From: Serratia liquefaciens ATCC 27592
Lineage (GTDB): Bacteria > Pseudomonadota > Gammaproteobacteria > Enterobacterales > Enterobacteriaceae
NCBI RefSeq assembly: GCF_000422085.1
Contig: NC_021741.1
Span: forward strand, 4,030,001 to 4,094,000
Length of the DNA: 64,000 nucleotides
Direction of reading: 5' to 3'
Shown: in pieces, positions 46,213 through 60,591 of the stretch
Layout of the letters: each line of letters starts with the position of its first letter
Numbering within the stretch: position 1 is the stretch's first letter
Notes under the pieces: model-generated
What the model saw: only the letters and a program-made list of their open reading frames with translations
Told to the model about the DNA's origin: nothing
Databases searched by the model: none
Translations under genes and position numbers: made by a program

Positions 46213-47523
46213 TCACAGCTGGATCTCTTTCCCTTTGCGGTGCAAGCGAAGAGAAACGATCAGCGCCAGCAGACACATGCCGGAAACATACCAGAAGAAG
46301 GCATTCTCGAAGCCAAACGACTTCAGCGACAGTGCAACATATTCCGCCGAGCCGCCAAACATCGCATTAGCCACCGCATAAGACAGACCAACGCCTAACG
46401 CGCGCACCTCCGGCGGGAACATTTCAGCCTTCAGCAGCCCGCTGATCGAGGTATAGAAACTGACGATAAATAACGCCAGCACAATCAGACCGAAGGCCGC
46501 ATAAGGGTTGCTGACATTTTTCAGCGTCAGCAAGATAGGTACGGTCAGCAAGGTCGCCAACGAGGCAAAAATCAGCATTGAACTGCGGCGACCGATCTTG
46601 TCTGACAATGCCCCGACCAAGGGCTGCAGCAGCATGTAGATAAAGAGTGCAGCGGTCATAATGCCGCTGGCCAGCTTGGCGTCCATCCCGGAAGTATTGA
46701 CCAAGTACTTTTGCATATAGGTCGTGAAAGTATAAAAACTCAGCGAACCACCGGCGGTAAAGCCCAACACCATCAGGAAGGCTTTACGATTTTTCCACAG
46801 CCCCTTCAGTGAACCCGCATCTTTATGGTTACGGGTTTTGGCATCGGAGGTTTCATTCAGCGACCGACGCAGATATAACGCCACTACCGCCAATACCGCG
46901 CCAATCGCAAAGGGAATACGCCAGCCCCAAGCTTTTAATTCCTCAGCAGAGAGGATCTGCTGCAGAGCCACCAGAACCAGCAACGCCAGCAATTGGCCGC
47001 CAATCAGCGTGACGTACTGGAAAGAAGCATAGAAACCACGTCGCCCTTTTATTGCCACCTCGCTCATATAGGTGGCGCTGGTACCGTACTCACCGCCGAC
47101 CGACAGGCCCTGGAACAGACGCGCAACCAACAGTAGCACCGGAGCCCAACTGCCGATCGACTCATAGGTCGGTAAACAGGCGATCACCAGCGATCCTGCA
47201 CACATCATGCAAACAGAGATCAGCATCGAGTTTTTGCGACCATGCTTATCGGCAATATAACCGAACAACCAGCCGCCGATCGGACGCATGAAGAAACCGG
47301 CGGCGAACACGCCGGCAGTTTGTAGCAATTGGGTGGTGCTGTTACCGGCGGGGAAAAATGAAGCGGCAAAGTAGATAGAACAGAAGGAATAGACGTAAAA
47401 ATCAAACCACTCCACCAGGTTACCCGATGAAGCGCCAACAATAGCGAAAATGCGTTTCTTTTTGTCCTGCACTGCCGGATCGACGGTATTTCCATCCTCA
47501 ATGGCCGAGGTTGTTTCTGTCAT
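46213..47523 (-). CDS. kgtP: KgtP, alpha-ketoglutarate permease
   Basis: A 436-residue metabolite:H+ symporter of the MFS sugar-porter-like MHS group. [19 protein letters not shown] and [21 protein letters not shown] (the loop 2-3 motif) are diagnostic; 12 helices are expected. It takes up 2-oxoglutarate. ATG 47523 ([11 protein letters not shown]) is the natural start. Two interlaced palindromes lie 55-85 bases upstream. The next unit upstream is the 3' end of the rRNA operon on the same strand, ended by its own terminator. Confidence 0.95.
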   Translation of the reverse strand: MTETTSAIEDGNTVDPAVQDKKKRIFAIVGASSGNLVEWFDFYVYSFCSIYFAASFFPAGNSTTQLLQTAGVFAAGFFMRPIGGWLFGYIADKHGRKNSMLISVCMMCAGSLVIACLPTYESIGSWAPVLLLVARLFQGLSVGGEYGTSATYMSEVAIKGRRGFYASFQYVTLIGGQLLALLVLVALQQILSAEELKAWGWRIPFAIGAVLAVVALYLRRSLNETSDAKTRNHKDAGSLKGLWKNRKAFLMVLGFTAGGSLSFYTFTTYMQKYLVNTSGMDAKLASGIMTAALFIYMLLQPLVGALSDKIGRRSSMLIFASLATLLTVPILLTLKNVSNPYAAFGLIVLALFIVSFYTSISGLLKAEMFPPEVRALGVGLSYAVANAMFGGSAEYVALSLKSFGFENAFFWYVSGMCLLALIVSLRLHRKGKEIQL

Positions 47524-47577
47524 TTTCTATTCTCCGAGCCAGATAAACCGTGAAGTCGGCGTCCTGCCGTTTAAATG

Positions 47578-47608
47578 TAACTCAATTGTTAATATTGAGT
47601 TAACAATT
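47578..47608. promoter_or_regulatory. Two interlaced 25-bp palindromes upstream of kgtP
   Basis: TAACTCAAT (47578-47586) pairs with ATTGAGTTA (47594-47602), and AATTGTTAA (47584-47592) pairs with TTAACAATT (47600-47608). Each palindrome has 9-bp perfect arms and a 7-bp centre; they are offset by six bases and share sequence. This is a strong candidate double operator for kgtP; the regulator is unknown. Confidence 0.65.
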
Positions 47609-47715
47609 AAAACAAATAGCGGGCGAAGAATATAGCGTGATTTTTGTGATGCGCATTGAAGACTGGCGTGAAAATTGGGCGAAATAACAGCAAATATTTA
47701 TATAGCGGACATAGC

Positions 47716-47740
47716 AAAAAGGCCATCCTTGCGGATGGCC
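47716..47740 (-). terminator. rRNA operon terminator
   Basis: On the minus strand GGCCATCC-GCAA-GGATGGCC is followed by TTTTT, 14 bases after the 5S gene. Confidence 0.92.
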
Positions 47741-47754
47741 TCTTGGCTTAATTG

Positions 47755-47874
47755 ATGCCTGGCAGTGTCCTACTCTCGCATGGGGAGACCCCACACTACC
47801 ATCGGCGCTACGGCGTTTCACTTCTGAGTTCGGCATGGGGTCAGGTGGGACCACCGCGCTATTGCCGCCAGGCA
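47755..47874 (-). rRNA. rrf: 5S ribosomal RNA
   Basis: A 120-base gene running TGCCTGGCGGCAATAGCGCG to the matching TGCCAGGCAT end. The closing helix pairs correctly, and the GCGGTGGTCCCACCTGACCC segment is typical of enterobacterial 5S. A single copy follows 23S, with no extra 5S or tRNA. Confidence 0.97.
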
Positions 47875-47974
47875 AATTCTGTTTCATTCCAACCGCCACT
47901 CTCGTAGCCATTGAAACCAATCTCGGAACTCGCTGAAAATCTCTACAATCTCTCTAAAACACCTTTGGTGTTGT

Positions 47975-50882
<2,908 letters not shown>

Positions 50883-51016
50883 TCACAACCCGAAGGTGTT
50901 TCCACTTTCGTGCTGCTACATTTGAGAGACTCTATGACAGGTTAATCCTTACCCCAATACTTCTACGGAGGGATAAGTTTCAGCTGTCATGTTTCAATTT
51001 TCAGCTTGTTCCAGAT

Positions 51017-51028
51017 TGTTAAAGAGCA
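51017..51028 (-). promoter_or_regulatory. boxA antitermination element in the 16S-23S spacer
   Basis: TGCTCTTTAACA on the minus strand, between tRNA-Ala and 23S. It is the NusB/NusE (S10) binding element that keeps rRNA transcription processive. Confidence 0.85.
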
Positions 51029-51087
51029 AAATACTTCGCAGCATACTGTTGCCAGTACACTCTGAAGTATTGAAATACAGGACTATA

Positions 51088-51163
51088 TGGTGGAGCTAAG
51101 CGGGATCGAACCGCTGACCTCCTGCGTGCAAGGCAGGCGCTCTCCCAGCTGAGCTATAGCCCC
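51088..51163 (-). tRNA. tRNA-Ala (TGC anticodon)
   Basis: A 76-base cloverleaf beginning GGGGCTATAGCTCAGCTGGG and ending with GCTCCACCA, CCA encoded. The anticodon loop reads CTTGCAC. It is the second spacer tRNA. Confidence 0.96.
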
Positions 51164-51200
51164 ATACAGTCACGTGCAGTACCTTTTCCACTTCAAGAAG

Positions 51201-51277
<77 letters not shown>

Positions 51278-51352
51278 ATAAAGGTATTTCTGCTCGTTAC
51301 TTTTTCATCAGACAATCTGTGTGAGCACTTCACGCGAATCAATATCATTAGG

Positions 51353-52895
<1,543 letters not shown>

Positions 52896-53062
52896 AAAGC
52901 TTGATTTGCTTCAACTCGTGAAGCGATGCTCGAAAATTAACTTTCGTAATAATTCAACTAAATGAATTACTGCTTGGTCACTCTTCAAGACTTGATATTT
53001 TTTTGAACCCGAAGGTTCTGGATATCGTCTTGTGGAGTGCCCACACAGATTGTCTGATAAAT

Positions 53063-53074
53063 TGTTAAAGAGCA
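53063..53074 (-). promoter_or_regulatory. boxA antitermination element in the rRNA leader
   Basis: TGCTCTTTAACA on the minus strand, between P2 and 16S; same element as in the spacer. Confidence 0.85.
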
Positions 53075-53113
53075 GTGAGTTAGCCGCCGTAGCTTGCTAT
53101 CTCGAGGTGGCGT

Positions 53114-53141
53114 ATAATACGCTTTCCTCTTTCAGAGTCAA
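53114..53141 (-). promoter_or_regulatory. rRNA promoter P2
   Basis: On the minus strand TTGACT (53136-53141), a 16-base spacer and TATTAT (53114-53119). This fits the weaker, constitutive second rRNA promoter. Confidence 0.85.
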
Positions 53142-53222
53142 CCCCTAAATTTCAGGATTTTTTCTCTTCGAACCCCGGAGACTCTGTGAAGTTGCTCACA
53201 TGTTCCGTGTCGATGGAGGCGC

Positions 53223-53250
53223 ATTATAGGGAGCCGGTTCAGAATGACAA
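53223..53250 (-). promoter_or_regulatory. rRNA promoter P1
   Basis: On the minus strand TTGTCA (53245-53250), 16 bases, TATAAT (53223-53228), followed by the GC-rich GCGCCTCC discriminator used for ppGpp/DksA control. The AT-rich bases 53251-53290 upstream are the expected UP-element and Fis-site position; they reach the gmhB stop. No gene lies in 52896-53302. Confidence 0.92.
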
Positions 53251-53302
53251 GGATTAATATTCACTTTTTATCTGACAGCTCACTATTCATGCATAACGTC
53301 TA

Positions 53303-53866
53303 TTAAACCCGCTTTTTGATGGCTTCTGGCAGGTCTGCCAGGCTATTTAGCACCCAATCCGCCAGTTTCTCACCTTGTTCAGTGACCGGCTTACCGGTGC
53401 GCACCAGAACTTTAGTACCGACACCTGCCGCTATTGCCGCCTGCATATCTTCCGGTTTGTCACCCACCATATAAGAAGCGGCCATATCAATGTTCAATTC
53501 TTGCTGCGCTTGCAACAGCATGCCCGGCTCAGGTTTACGGCAGTCGCATGTCTGGCGGTACTCTTCTATTACTGCTTCAGGATGATGCGGACAGAAATAG
53601 ATGCCGTCCAGGTCAACATCGCGATCGGCCAGCGACCAATCCATCCACTCCGTCAGGTACATAAATTGGTCTTCGCTGAACTTGCCACGCGCAATGCCAG
53701 ACTGGTTGGTCACCAATACTAAAGCAAAGCCCATCTTTTTAAGTTCGCGACAGGCGTCGATCACGCCTTCTATAAAGTGGAAATTATCGATTTCATGGAC
53801 GTAGCCATGGTCGACATTAATCGTGCCGTCACGATCGAGGAAAATTGCTGGAACGCTTTGTGTCAC
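53303..53866 (-). CDS. gmhB: GmhB, D-glycero-beta-D-manno-heptose-1,7-bisphosphate 7-phosphatase
   Basis: A 187-residue HAD phosphatase of the lipopolysaccharide heptose pathway. The catalytic motif is FLDRDGTIN (Asp 11 and 13), motif [12 protein letters not shown], the zinc loop CPHHP...CDCRKP and motif [13 protein letters not shown] chose the GTG at 53866 because AGGAG lies six bases upstream and the protein then begins like E. coli GmhB ([13 protein letters not shown]); the ATG at 53908 lacks a site. It is upstream of 16S on the same strand, as at E. coli rrnH. Confidence 0.93.
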   Translation of the reverse strand: MTQSVPAIFLDRDGTINVDHGYVHEIDNFHFIEGVIDACRELKKMGFALVLVTNQSGIARGKFSEDQFMYLTEWMDWSLADRDVDLDGIYFCPHHPEAVIEEYRQTCDCRKPEPGMLLQAQQELNIDMAASYMVGDKPEDMQAAIAAGVGTKVLVRTGKPVTEQGEKLADWVLNSLADLPEAIKKRV

Positions 53867-53957
53867 CGGTTTGCTCCTGAGGGCCTGAAAACCCGGACAG
53901 TATCGCATGTTTTACCCGGTACTGAGAACGGCAGAGAACAGCGTTGATCGTTGACTT

Positions 53958-53981
53958 AGACGTCTAGACGCCTTAACATCT
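53958..53981. promoter_or_regulatory. Three tandem MetJ boxes upstream of metN
   Basis: AGACGTCT (53958), AGACGCCT (53966) and TAACATCT (53974) are three consecutive 8-bp met boxes; the consensus is AGACGTCT, and the first is perfect. A promoter TTGACT (53951-53956) lies beside them, so MetJ with SAM should block its spacer and -10. Confidence 0.88.
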
Positions 53982-54053
53982 GATTTATACCTTGGTCCAC
54001 GCCAAGGTTTACTTTTATCTAGCCACGGGCAACCACGCTAAAATAAGAAGAAT

Positions 54054-55085
54054 ATGATTAAACTTTCTAACATCACCAAAGTGTTCCAGCAGGGTTCGCG
54101 CACCATTAGCGCGCTCTCTGACGTGACTCTTCACGTCCCTGCCGGGCAAATTTATGGCGTTATCGGTGCATCAGGCGCCGGTAAAAGTACGCTGATCCGC
54201 TGCGCCAACATGCTTGAACGCCCGACGTCCGGCCAGGTGTTGGTTGACGGACAGGATCTGACCTCGCTGTCTGAAAGCGAACTGACACGCGCCCGCCGCC
54301 AAATCGGCATGATCTTCCAACACTTCAACCTGCTTTCTTCCCGCACGGTATTTGGCAACGTTGCGCTGCCGCTGGAGCTGGACAACACCCCACGGGCTGA
54401 AATCAAAAAGCGCGTGACCGAATTGCTGGAACTGGTCGGGTTGTCGGACAAACACGACGCCTACCCGGCCAATCTGTCCGGCGGCCAGAAGCAACGCGTG
54501 GCGATTGCCCGTGCGCTGGCAAGCCAACCGAAAGTCCTGCTGTGTGACGAAGCCACCAGCGCATTGGACCCGGCCACTACCCGTTCCATTCTGGAACTGC
54601 TGAAAGACATTAATCGTCGTCTCGGCCTGACCATCCTGTTGATCACCCATGAAATGGACGTGGTGAAACGCATCTGCGATCAGGTTGCGGTCATCAGCCA
54701 GGGGCAGTTGATTGAAAAAGACAGCGTCAGCGAAGTGTTCTCTCATCCGAAAACGCCGCTGGCCCAGCAGTTTATTCAGTCTACATTGCATCTGGATATC
54801 CCCGATGATTATGCCAAGCGCCTGGCTCCGGAACGCAGCGGTGGCCGTCAGCCGCTATTGCGTTTGGAATTCACCGGCCAGTCCGTAGATGCGCCGCTGC
54901 TGTCAGAAGCGGCTCGCCGTTTCAACGTCAACAACAATATCATCAGCGCCCAGATGGATTACGCCGGCGGCGTTAAATTCGGCGTGATGCTGGCAGAGCT
55001 GCACGGCAGCGATGAAGATGCGCTGGCAACGATTAAGTTCCTGCAGGAAAATCAGGTAAAAGTAGAGGTTCTGGGTTATGTCTGA
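54054..55085 (+). CDS. metN: MetN, methionine ABC importer ATPase
   Basis: A 343-residue ATPase. Walker [10 protein letters not shown] at about 38-46, signature [14 protein letters not shown], Walker [15 protein letters not shown]-loop ITHEMD. The C-terminal NIL domain (about 265-343) binds methionine and mediates transinhibition. With MetI and MetQ it imports D- and L-methionine. The start ATG 54054 follows the MetJ-controlled promoter; the stop overlaps metI by eight bases. Confidence 0.97.
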   Translation: MIKLSNITKVFQQGSRTISALSDVTLHVPAGQIYGVIGASGAGKSTLIRCANMLERPTSGQVLVDGQDLTSLSESELTRARRQIGMIFQHFNLLSSRTVFGNVALPLELDNTPRAEIKKRVTELLELVGLSDKHDAYPANLSGGQKQRVAIARALASQPKVLLCDEATSALDPATTRSILELLKDINRRLGLTILLITHEMDVVKRICDQVAVISQGQLIEKDSVSEVFSHPKTPLAQQFIQSTLHLDIPDDYAKRLAPERSGGRQPLLRLEFTGQSVDAPLLSEAARRFNVNNNIISAQMDYAGGVKFGVMLAELHGSDEDALATIKFLQENQVKVEVLGYV

Positions 55086-55731
55086 GGCAATGATTTGGCT
55101 AATGGCGCGCGGCGTGTGGGAAACCGTCATGATGACCTTTGTCTCCGGCTTCTTCGGTTTCGTACTTGGCTTGCCGGTTGGTGTGCTGTTGTATGTGACT
55201 CGCCCGGGGCAAATCGCCGCCAACAATACGCTATACAGGACGCTGTCCGGATTAGTGAACGTGTTCCGTTCCATTCCGTTCATTATCCTGCTGGTGTGGA
55301 TGATTCCCTTTACGCGGATGATCGTCGGTACCTCTATCGGCCTGCAGGCGGCTATCGTACCGCTGACGGTCGGCGCAGCGCCCTTTATCGCCCGTATGGT
55401 AGAAAACGCCCTGCTGGAGATCCCTTCTGGCCTGGTGGAAGCTGCCCGCGCAATGGGCGCGACCCCGATGCAAATCATCAAAAAGGTGCTTTTGCCGGAA
55501 GCCCTACCGGGCCTGGTCAACGCTGCCACCATTACCTTGATCACCTTGGTGGGTTATTCCGCCATGGGCGGTGCGGTAGGTGCCGGCGGGCTGGGGCAGA
55601 TCGGTTATCAGTACGGTTATATAGGTTATAACGCCACAGTAATGAATACCGTATTAGTATTACTGGTGGTGCTGGTCTATCTGATTCAGTTCTGCGGTGA
55701 TCGGATCGTCAAAGCCGTCACCCATAAATAG
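55078..55731 (+). CDS. metI: MetI, methionine ABC importer permease
   Basis: A 217-residue permease with five membrane helices. The EAA loop [29 protein letters not shown] docks MetN. ATG 55078 lies within the end of metN, indicating translational coupling. The partner metQ follows 60 bases downstream. Confidence 0.96.
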   Translation: MSEAMIWLMARGVWETVMMTFVSGFFGFVLGLPVGVLLYVTRPGQIAANNTLYRTLSGLVNVFRSIPFIILLVWMIPFTRMIVGTSIGLQAAIVPLTVGAAPFIARMVENALLEIPSGLVEAARAMGATPMQIIKKVLLPEALPGLVNAATITLITLVGYSAMGGAVGAGGLGQIGYQYGYIGYNATVMNTVLVLLVVLVYLIQFCGDRIVKAVTHK

Positions 55732-55791
55732 TTTTTAAAGCAACTGCGCTCACACAGCGTATTTCAAATGCGAGTCTAATGAGGAAGGGAT

Positions 55792-56607
55792 ATGTCGTTA
55801 AAATTTAAATCCATCGCGGCAATCGGCGCACTGATCGGTACTCTGGCTCTGGCAGGCTGCGGTCAGGAAGAAAAAGATCCGAACCATATCAAAATCGGCG
55901 TCATTGTCGGTGCTGAGCAGCAGGTTGCTGAAATCGCGCAAAAAGTGGCGAAAGAAAAATACGGTCTGGACGTCGAACTGGTGACCTTCAACGACTACGT
56001 GCTGCCGAACGAAGCACTGAGTAAAGGCGACATCGATTTGAACGCCTTCCAGCACAAACCGTATCTGGATCAGCAGATCAAAGATCGCGGCTATAAGTTG
56101 GTACCGGTCGGCAACACCTTCGTTTACCCGATTGCCGGTTACTCCAAGAAGATCAAATCTCTGGACGAACTGAAAGACGGTTCTCAGGTTGCGCTGCCAA
56201 ACGACCCAACCAATCTGGGCCGCTCTCTGCTGCTGCTGCAGAAGGTTAACCTGATCAAACTGAAAGACGGTGTTGGCCTGCTGCCGACCGTGCTGGACGT
56301 GACTGAAAACCCGAAAAACCTGAAGCTAGTCGAGCTGGAAGCGCCGCAACTGCCACGCTCTCTGGACGATCAGCAAATCGCGCTGGCGGTGATCAACACC
56401 ACTTACGCCAGCCAGATTGGCCTGACACCGGCAAAAGACGGTCTGTTTGTTGAAGATAAAGATTCACCTTACGTGAACCTGCTGGTTGCCCGCGAAGACA
56501 ATAAAGACGCGGAAAACGTGAAGAAATTCGTTCAGGCCTATCAGTCTGACGAAGTGAACGAAGCAGCCAACAAAATCTTTAACGGTGGTGCAGTTAAAGG
56601 CTGGTAA
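55792..56607 (+). CDS. metQ: MetQ, methionine-binding lipoprotein
   Basis: A 271-residue NlpA-type lipoprotein. The signal peptide ends LALAG-C (Cys 23). The mature part has HIKIGVIVGAEQQVAEIA, GDIDLNAFQHKPYLD and VALPNDPTNLGRSLLLL, all family hallmarks that form the methionine pocket. ATG 55792 follows GAGGAAGGG. Third gene of metNIQ. Confidence 0.97.
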   Translation: MSLKFKSIAAIGALIGTLALAGCGQEEKDPNHIKIGVIVGAEQQVAEIAQKVAKEKYGLDVELVTFNDYVLPNEALSKGDIDLNAFQHKPYLDQQIKDRGYKLVPVGNTFVYPIAGYSKKIKSLDELKDGSQVALPNDPTNLGRSLLLLQKVNLIKLKDGVGLLPTVLDVTENPKNLKLVELEAPQLPRSLDDQQIALAVINTTYASQIGLTPAKDGLFVEDKDSPYVNLLVAREDNKDAENVKKFVQAYQSDEVNEAANKIFNGGAVKGW

Positions 56608-56641
56608 TCATTAATTACCGAATTTATTCCTATAATTGCAA

Positions 56642-56805
56642 GGCGGGCTCCGGCCCGTCAGACACTGTTAATAAAATCCTTTGCGACTAATGCAACCATT
56701 TAGTACTAATAAAAACAAAGGATTATATTCTCTGCATTACCCCAAACACCCGAAAACCACGTTTTTCGGGTGTTTGTCAGAAATCTAGACGGGCTCCGGC
56801 CCGTC
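56642..56805 (+). terminator. Three hairpins between metQ and rcsF
   Basis: Hairpin 1, GGCGGGC-TCCG-GCCCGTC (56642-56659), lies after the metQ stop. Hairpin 2, a 13-bp stem AAACACCCGAAAA with TTTTCGGGTGTTT (56744-56775), is a strong terminator. Hairpin 3, GACGGGC-TCCG-GCCCGTC (56788-56805), is a near copy of hairpin 1 and is followed by TTGTTATTT. Confidence 0.8.
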
Positions 56806-56873
56806 TTGTTATTTCCACCATAGATTGCTTCAATAGCGCCACTCACATATTCCATCAAGGCAGAGGAATCTCA

Positions 56874-57278
56874 ATGCGTGCTTTACCTCTCTGTTTGTTA
56901 GCGCTCGCGCTTGCAGGGTGTTCGTCGCAGCGTTTCGCGCCACCTTCAACAAGCAGCACCAGCAAACCGGTCTCGACCACACCAGCAAAAACCACGCCAG
57001 CAGCACGTCCGGCACCGGTTAAACTGTACAAAAGTGCAGAAGAATTAGTAGGTAAGCCATTCCGCGATCTGGGTGAAGTCTCCGGCGAATCTTGCCAGAC
57101 GACAGTACAGGATTCCCCACCCAATCTGGCCACCGCCCGTAAGCGTATGCAAATTCGCGCGTCCTACATGAAGGCCAATGCCGTGCTGCTGCATGACTGC
57201 CAGATTGTCAGCGGCGTTGCCGGCTGTTACCAACAGGCCATTTGCCAGGGCTCTGCGCTTAACGTTTCGTCCAAATGA
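56874..57278 (+). CDS. rcsF: RcsF, outer-membrane stress-sensing lipoprotein
   Basis: A 134-residue lipoprotein: signal LALAG-C (Cys 16), a Pro/Thr/Ser/Ala-rich linker (about 20-48), then the globular Rcs domain with four Cys (GESCQTT, LHDCQIV, AGCYQQAICQG) that form non-consecutive disulfides. RcsF detects envelope damage and activates the Rcs phosphorelay through IgaA. ATG 56874 follows AGAGGAAT. Its stop overlaps the trmO start in ATGA. Confidence 0.95.
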   Translation: MRALPLCLLALALAGCSSQRFAPPSTSSTSKPVSTTPAKTTPAARPAPVKLYKSAEELVGKPFRDLGEVSGESCQTTVQDSPPNLATARKRMQIRASYMKANAVLLHDCQIVSGVAGCYQQAICQGSALNVSSK

Positions 57279-57982
57279 CCGAGTTTGTTTTCAATCAGAT
57301 CGGCACTATTCGTTCACCGTATAAAGAAAAATTCGCCGTACCCCGCCAGCCGGGGTTAGTCGAAGACGGTGGCGGCGAACTGGTGCTGCTGCCTCCTTAT
57401 AACCAGCCGGAAGCAATACGCGGCCTTAGCGACTTCAGCCATCTTTGGGTAATGTTCATTTTCCATCAAACCCTGGAAGGTGGCTGGCGGCCAACCGTTC
57501 GCCCTCCTCGTCTGGGCGGTAATGCCCGTATGGGCGTCTTCGCAACCCGCTCGACCTTTCGCCCCAACCCGTTAGGCATGTCGCTGATCGAATTAAAAGG
57601 CGTGCGCATTCAAGGCGCTGAGGTAGTACTGGAATTAGGCAGCCTGGATCTGGTTGACGGCACGCCGGTGGTAGATATCAAACCTTACCTGCCGTTTGCC
57701 GAAAGCCAGCCGCAGGCACGCGCCGGATTTGCCCAAGCCGCACCAGCCGGCGATATGCCGGTGAGCTTTACGGCCGAGGCGGAACAGCAGTTGCTGCAAC
57801 ATCAGCAGCGTTATCCGCAGCTTCGTCGGTTTATCACTCAGGTGCTGGCTCAGGATCCGCGTCCGGCTTACCGCAAGGGGCAACAGGCGGAACGGGATTA
57901 TGCCGTCTGGCTGCTGGATTTCAACGTGCGCTGGCGGGTGGTGGATCAGCAAACCGAGGTGTTGTCACTCGACCTGCGTTAA
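57275..57982 (+). CDS. trmO: TrmO (TsaA/YaeB), tRNA t6A37 N6-methyltransferase
   Basis: A 235-residue SAM enzyme that methylates N6-threonylcarbamoyladenosine at position 37 of tRNA-Thr. The N-terminal TsaA-like beta barrel is seen in NQIGTIRSPYKEKFAVPRQPG and ATRSTFRPNPLGMSL; the C-terminal domain (about 165-235) has DPRPAYRKG. The ATG overlaps the rcsF stop (ATGA), so it is translationally coupled, as in E. coli. Confidence 0.93.
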   Translation: MTEFVFNQIGTIRSPYKEKFAVPRQPGLVEDGGGELVLLPPYNQPEAIRGLSDFSHLWVMFIFHQTLEGGWRPTVRPPRLGGNARMGVFATRSTFRPNPLGMSLIELKGVRIQGAEVVLELGSLDLVDGTPVVDIKPYLPFAESQPQARAGFAQAAPAGDMPVSFTAEAEQQLLQHQQRYPQLRRFITQVLAQDPRPAYRKGQQAERDYAVWLLDFNVRWRVVDQQTEVLSLDLR

Positions 57983-58105
57983 AATTCCACCGTCTCTCTT
58001 TTGACAACCTGCTCGCACTGGTAAACTAAATCACTTTCGAAAATTTTGGCTGCCCTACTACTGGCAGCCGGTTGCAATTTGCAGTTCTAACGGAACCAAA
58101 ACACC

Positions 58106-59827
58106 ATGCGTACTAGCCAATATCTGCTCTCCACTCTGAAGGAGACACCTGCCGATGCCGAAGTGATCAGCCACCAGCTGATGCTGCGCGCCGGGATGAT
58201 TCGCAAGCTTGCCTCCGGTCTTTATACCTGGTTGCCTACCGGCCTGCGCGTTCTGAAAAAGGTTGAAAACATCGTTCGCGAAGAAATGAACAATGCTAAC
58301 GCGATCGAAGTTTGCATGCCGGTAGTACAGCCTGCCGATCTGTGGCAGGAAAGCGGCCGTTGGGAGCAATACGGTCCTGAACTGCTGCGCTTTGTTGATC
58401 GCGGCGATCGCCCATTCGTACTGGGTCCAACGCACGAAGAAGTGATCACCGATCTGATCCGCAACGAGATCAGCTCTTACAAGCAACTTCCGCTGAACTT
58501 CTTCCAGATTCAGACCAAGTTCCGCGATGAAGTCCGCCCTCGTTTCGGCGTGATGCGTTCGCGTGAATTCCTGATGAAGGACGCGTACTCGTTCCATACC
58601 TCGCAGGAATCTCTGCAGGCGACTTACGATGCGATGTACGAAGCCTACAGCAAAATCTTCAGCCGCATGGGCCTGGACTTCCGTGCGGTGGATGCCGATA
58701 CCGGCTCTATCGGCGGTAGCGCCTCACACGAGTTCCAGGTACTGGCCGACAGCGGTGAAGACGATATCGTGTTTTCCACCGGTTCCGACTTTGCTGCCAA
58801 TATCGAACTGGCAGAAGCGGTTGCCCCGGCTCAGCCACGTGCCGCAGCCAGCGAAGAACTGCGCATTATAGATACGCCGAATGCCAAGACCATCGCCGAG
58901 CTGGTAGAGCAATTCCAACTGCCTATCGAGAAAACGGTCAAAACGCTGCTGGTTCGCGCTAAAGAAGAAAGCGGCCACAAGCTGGTTGCTCTGCTGGTGC
59001 GTGGCGATCACGAACTGAATGAAGTGAAAGCCGAGAAGCTGCCACAGGTTGCCGTTCCACTGACCTTCGCCACCGAAGAAGAGATCCGCGCCATCGTTGG
59101 TGCAGGCCCGGGTTCACTCGGCCCGGTCAATCTGCAGGTTCCGGTCGTAGCTGACCGCAGCGTCGCGGCGATGAGCGATTTTGGCGCCGGTGCCAACATT
59201 GACGGTAAACACTACTTCGGTATCAACTGGGAGCGTGATTTGCCGCTGCCACAGCAGGTTGCTGATATCCGTAACGTGGTCGATGGCGATACCAGCCCAG
59301 ACGGTAAAGGGACATTGCTGATCAAACGCGGTATCGAAGTCGGCCATATCTTCCAACTCGGCACCAAGTACTCTGAAGCAATGAAGGCGACGGTTCAGGG
59401 CGAAGACGGCCGTAATCAGGTCCTGACCATGGGCTGCTACGGTATTGGGGTCACTCGCGTGGTGGCTGCAGCTATCGAACAGAATCATGACGATCGCGGC
59501 ATCATCTGGCCAGATGCTATCGCCCCGTTCCAGGTCGCCATTCTGCCAATGAATATGCACAAGTCCTTCCGCGTGCAGGCGCTGGCGGAAGAGCTGTACA
59601 ACACCCTGCGTTCCCATGGCATCGACGTGATCCTCGATGACCGTAAAGAACGTCCAGGCGTGATGTTCGCGGATATGGAACTGATTGGCGTGCCGCACTC
59701 TATCGTTATCGGCGACCGTAACCTCGACAGCGAAGAGATTGAGTACAAAAACCGCCGTGTCGGCGAGAAGCAAATGATCAAAACCGGCGAAATCGTTGAT
59801 TTCCTGCTGGGGCAGATCAAACGCTGA
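58106..59827 (+). CDS. proS: ProS, prolyl-tRNA synthetase
   Basis: A 573-residue class II synthetase of the bacterial type. Motif 1 about [20 protein letters not shown], motif 2 [21 protein letters not shown], the YbaK-like editing insertion (about 225-400) and motif 3 [16 protein letters not shown] are all in place, followed by the anticodon domain with [21 protein letters not shown]. It charges tRNA-Pro and edits Ala-tRNA-Pro. Bidirectional terminator follows. Confidence 0.98.
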   Translation: MRTSQYLLSTLKETPADAEVISHQLMLRAGMIRKLASGLYTWLPTGLRVLKKVENIVREEMNNANAIEVCMPVVQPADLWQESGRWEQYGPELLRFVDRGDRPFVLGPTHEEVITDLIRNEISSYKQLPLNFFQIQTKFRDEVRPRFGVMRSREFLMKDAYSFHTSQESLQATYDAMYEAYSKIFSRMGLDFRAVDADTGSIGGSASHEFQVLADSGEDDIVFSTGSDFAANIELAEAVAPAQPRAAASEELRIIDTPNAKTIAELVEQFQLPIEKTVKTLLVRAKEESGHKLVALLVRGDHELNEVKAEKLPQVAVPLTFATEEEIRAIVGAGPGSLGPVNLQVPVVADRSVAAMSDFGAGANIDGKHYFGINWERDLPLPQQVADIRNVVDGDTSPDGKGTLLIKRGIEVGHIFQLGTKYSEAMKATVQGEDGRNQVLTMGCYGIGVTRVVAAAIEQNHDDRGIIWPDAIAPFQVAILPMNMHKSFRVQALAEELYNTLRSHGIDVILDDRKERPGVMFADMELIGVPHSIVIGDRNLDSEEIEYKNRRVGEKQMIKTGEIVDFLLGQIKR

Positions 59828-59845
59828 TCCGCAGAGACAGAAAGC

Positions 59846-59872
59846 AAAAACCCGCCTAGGCGGGTTTTTTTA
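59846..59872. terminator. Bidirectional terminator between proS and nlpE
   Basis: AAAACCCGCC and GGCGGGTTTT form a 10-bp stem with A- and T-runs on both sides, so it can stop proS and the convergent nlpE. Confidence 0.9.
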
Positions 59873-59878
59873 TGGTCG

Positions 59879-60562
59879 TTATTTGCTGTCGCAATTTTTG
59901 CTGCGGTCGAAAACGAGTTTACCGTCCGGCACCAGCGCCTTTTCAGTCTGCCCTTCTTCCATTGACGGCTGAACACTGAAGTGGCCATTCAACGTCAGGA
60001 AGACCGGTTCACCCGGCGTTTTATAGGCTTTGGCATACCCTTGTTCCAACGCAATGGTATTGTCTACCGGGAACGTCTTGCCCGTGGCGCAGTCTTTAAA
60101 CACCGCCGCATCCGCCATGTAGGTGTAGCTGCCTTTCAGCGCCATCGGCGTTTTAGGCAAGGCTTTCTCTACCGGATCCAGACGATAATTCAATTTGGAC
60201 TCGATAATCGCACCGCTTTGATCCAGCATTTCCAGGCTCTTGCCTGCGGGCCGGAAATAGCGTTTGTCGCCACGGCTGTCCGTCAGCACCAGCTTATCGG
60301 CGGTTCGTGCCCACTTACCGTAGTCGGCGAAAGTCTGGTCGCCGTCTTTGGTATCACGATAGGTTTCCTGCAGCACGAAAGTGCCGTCTTCATCCAGGAA
60401 CAGCGAAGTATCCAGGCCGCCGCAGTCTGCACAAGGCAACACGCCCTGATAACTTTGCTGCATTGCCTGAAGAGGCTGTTCCTTTGGCTGATATTGATTA
60501 TTACATCCCAATAATGAGAGTGCCCCTGCCGCTAAAAACAGGGCTATTGTTATTTTCTTCAC
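59879..60562 (-). CDS. nlpE: NlpE (CutF), outer-membrane lipoprotein and Cpx activator
   Basis: A 227-residue lipoprotein: signal ending LLG-C (Cys 20), N-terminal barrel domain with the CxxC site CADC (C44, C47) in GVLPCADCGGLDTSLFL, and a C-terminal OB-fold domain ending FDRSKNCDSK with a second Cys pair. NlpE activates CpxA on surface contact or when lipoprotein export fails. ATG 60562 follows AGGAGAAG. It is a few residues shorter than E. coli NlpE. Confidence 0.93.
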   Translation of the reverse strand: MKKITIALFLAAGALSLLGCNNQYQPKEQPLQAMQQSYQGVLPCADCGGLDTSLFLDEDGTFVLQETYRDTKDGDQTFADYGKWARTADKLVLTDSRGDKRYFRPAGKSLEMLDQSGAIIESKLNYRLDPVEKALPKTPMALKGSYTYMADAAVFKDCATGKTFPVDNTIALEQGYAKAYKTPGEPVFLTLNGHFSVQPSMEEGQTEKALVPDGKLVFDRSKNCDSK

Positions 60563-60591
60563 AGCTCTTCTCCTACTGTGTCCATGTATCC

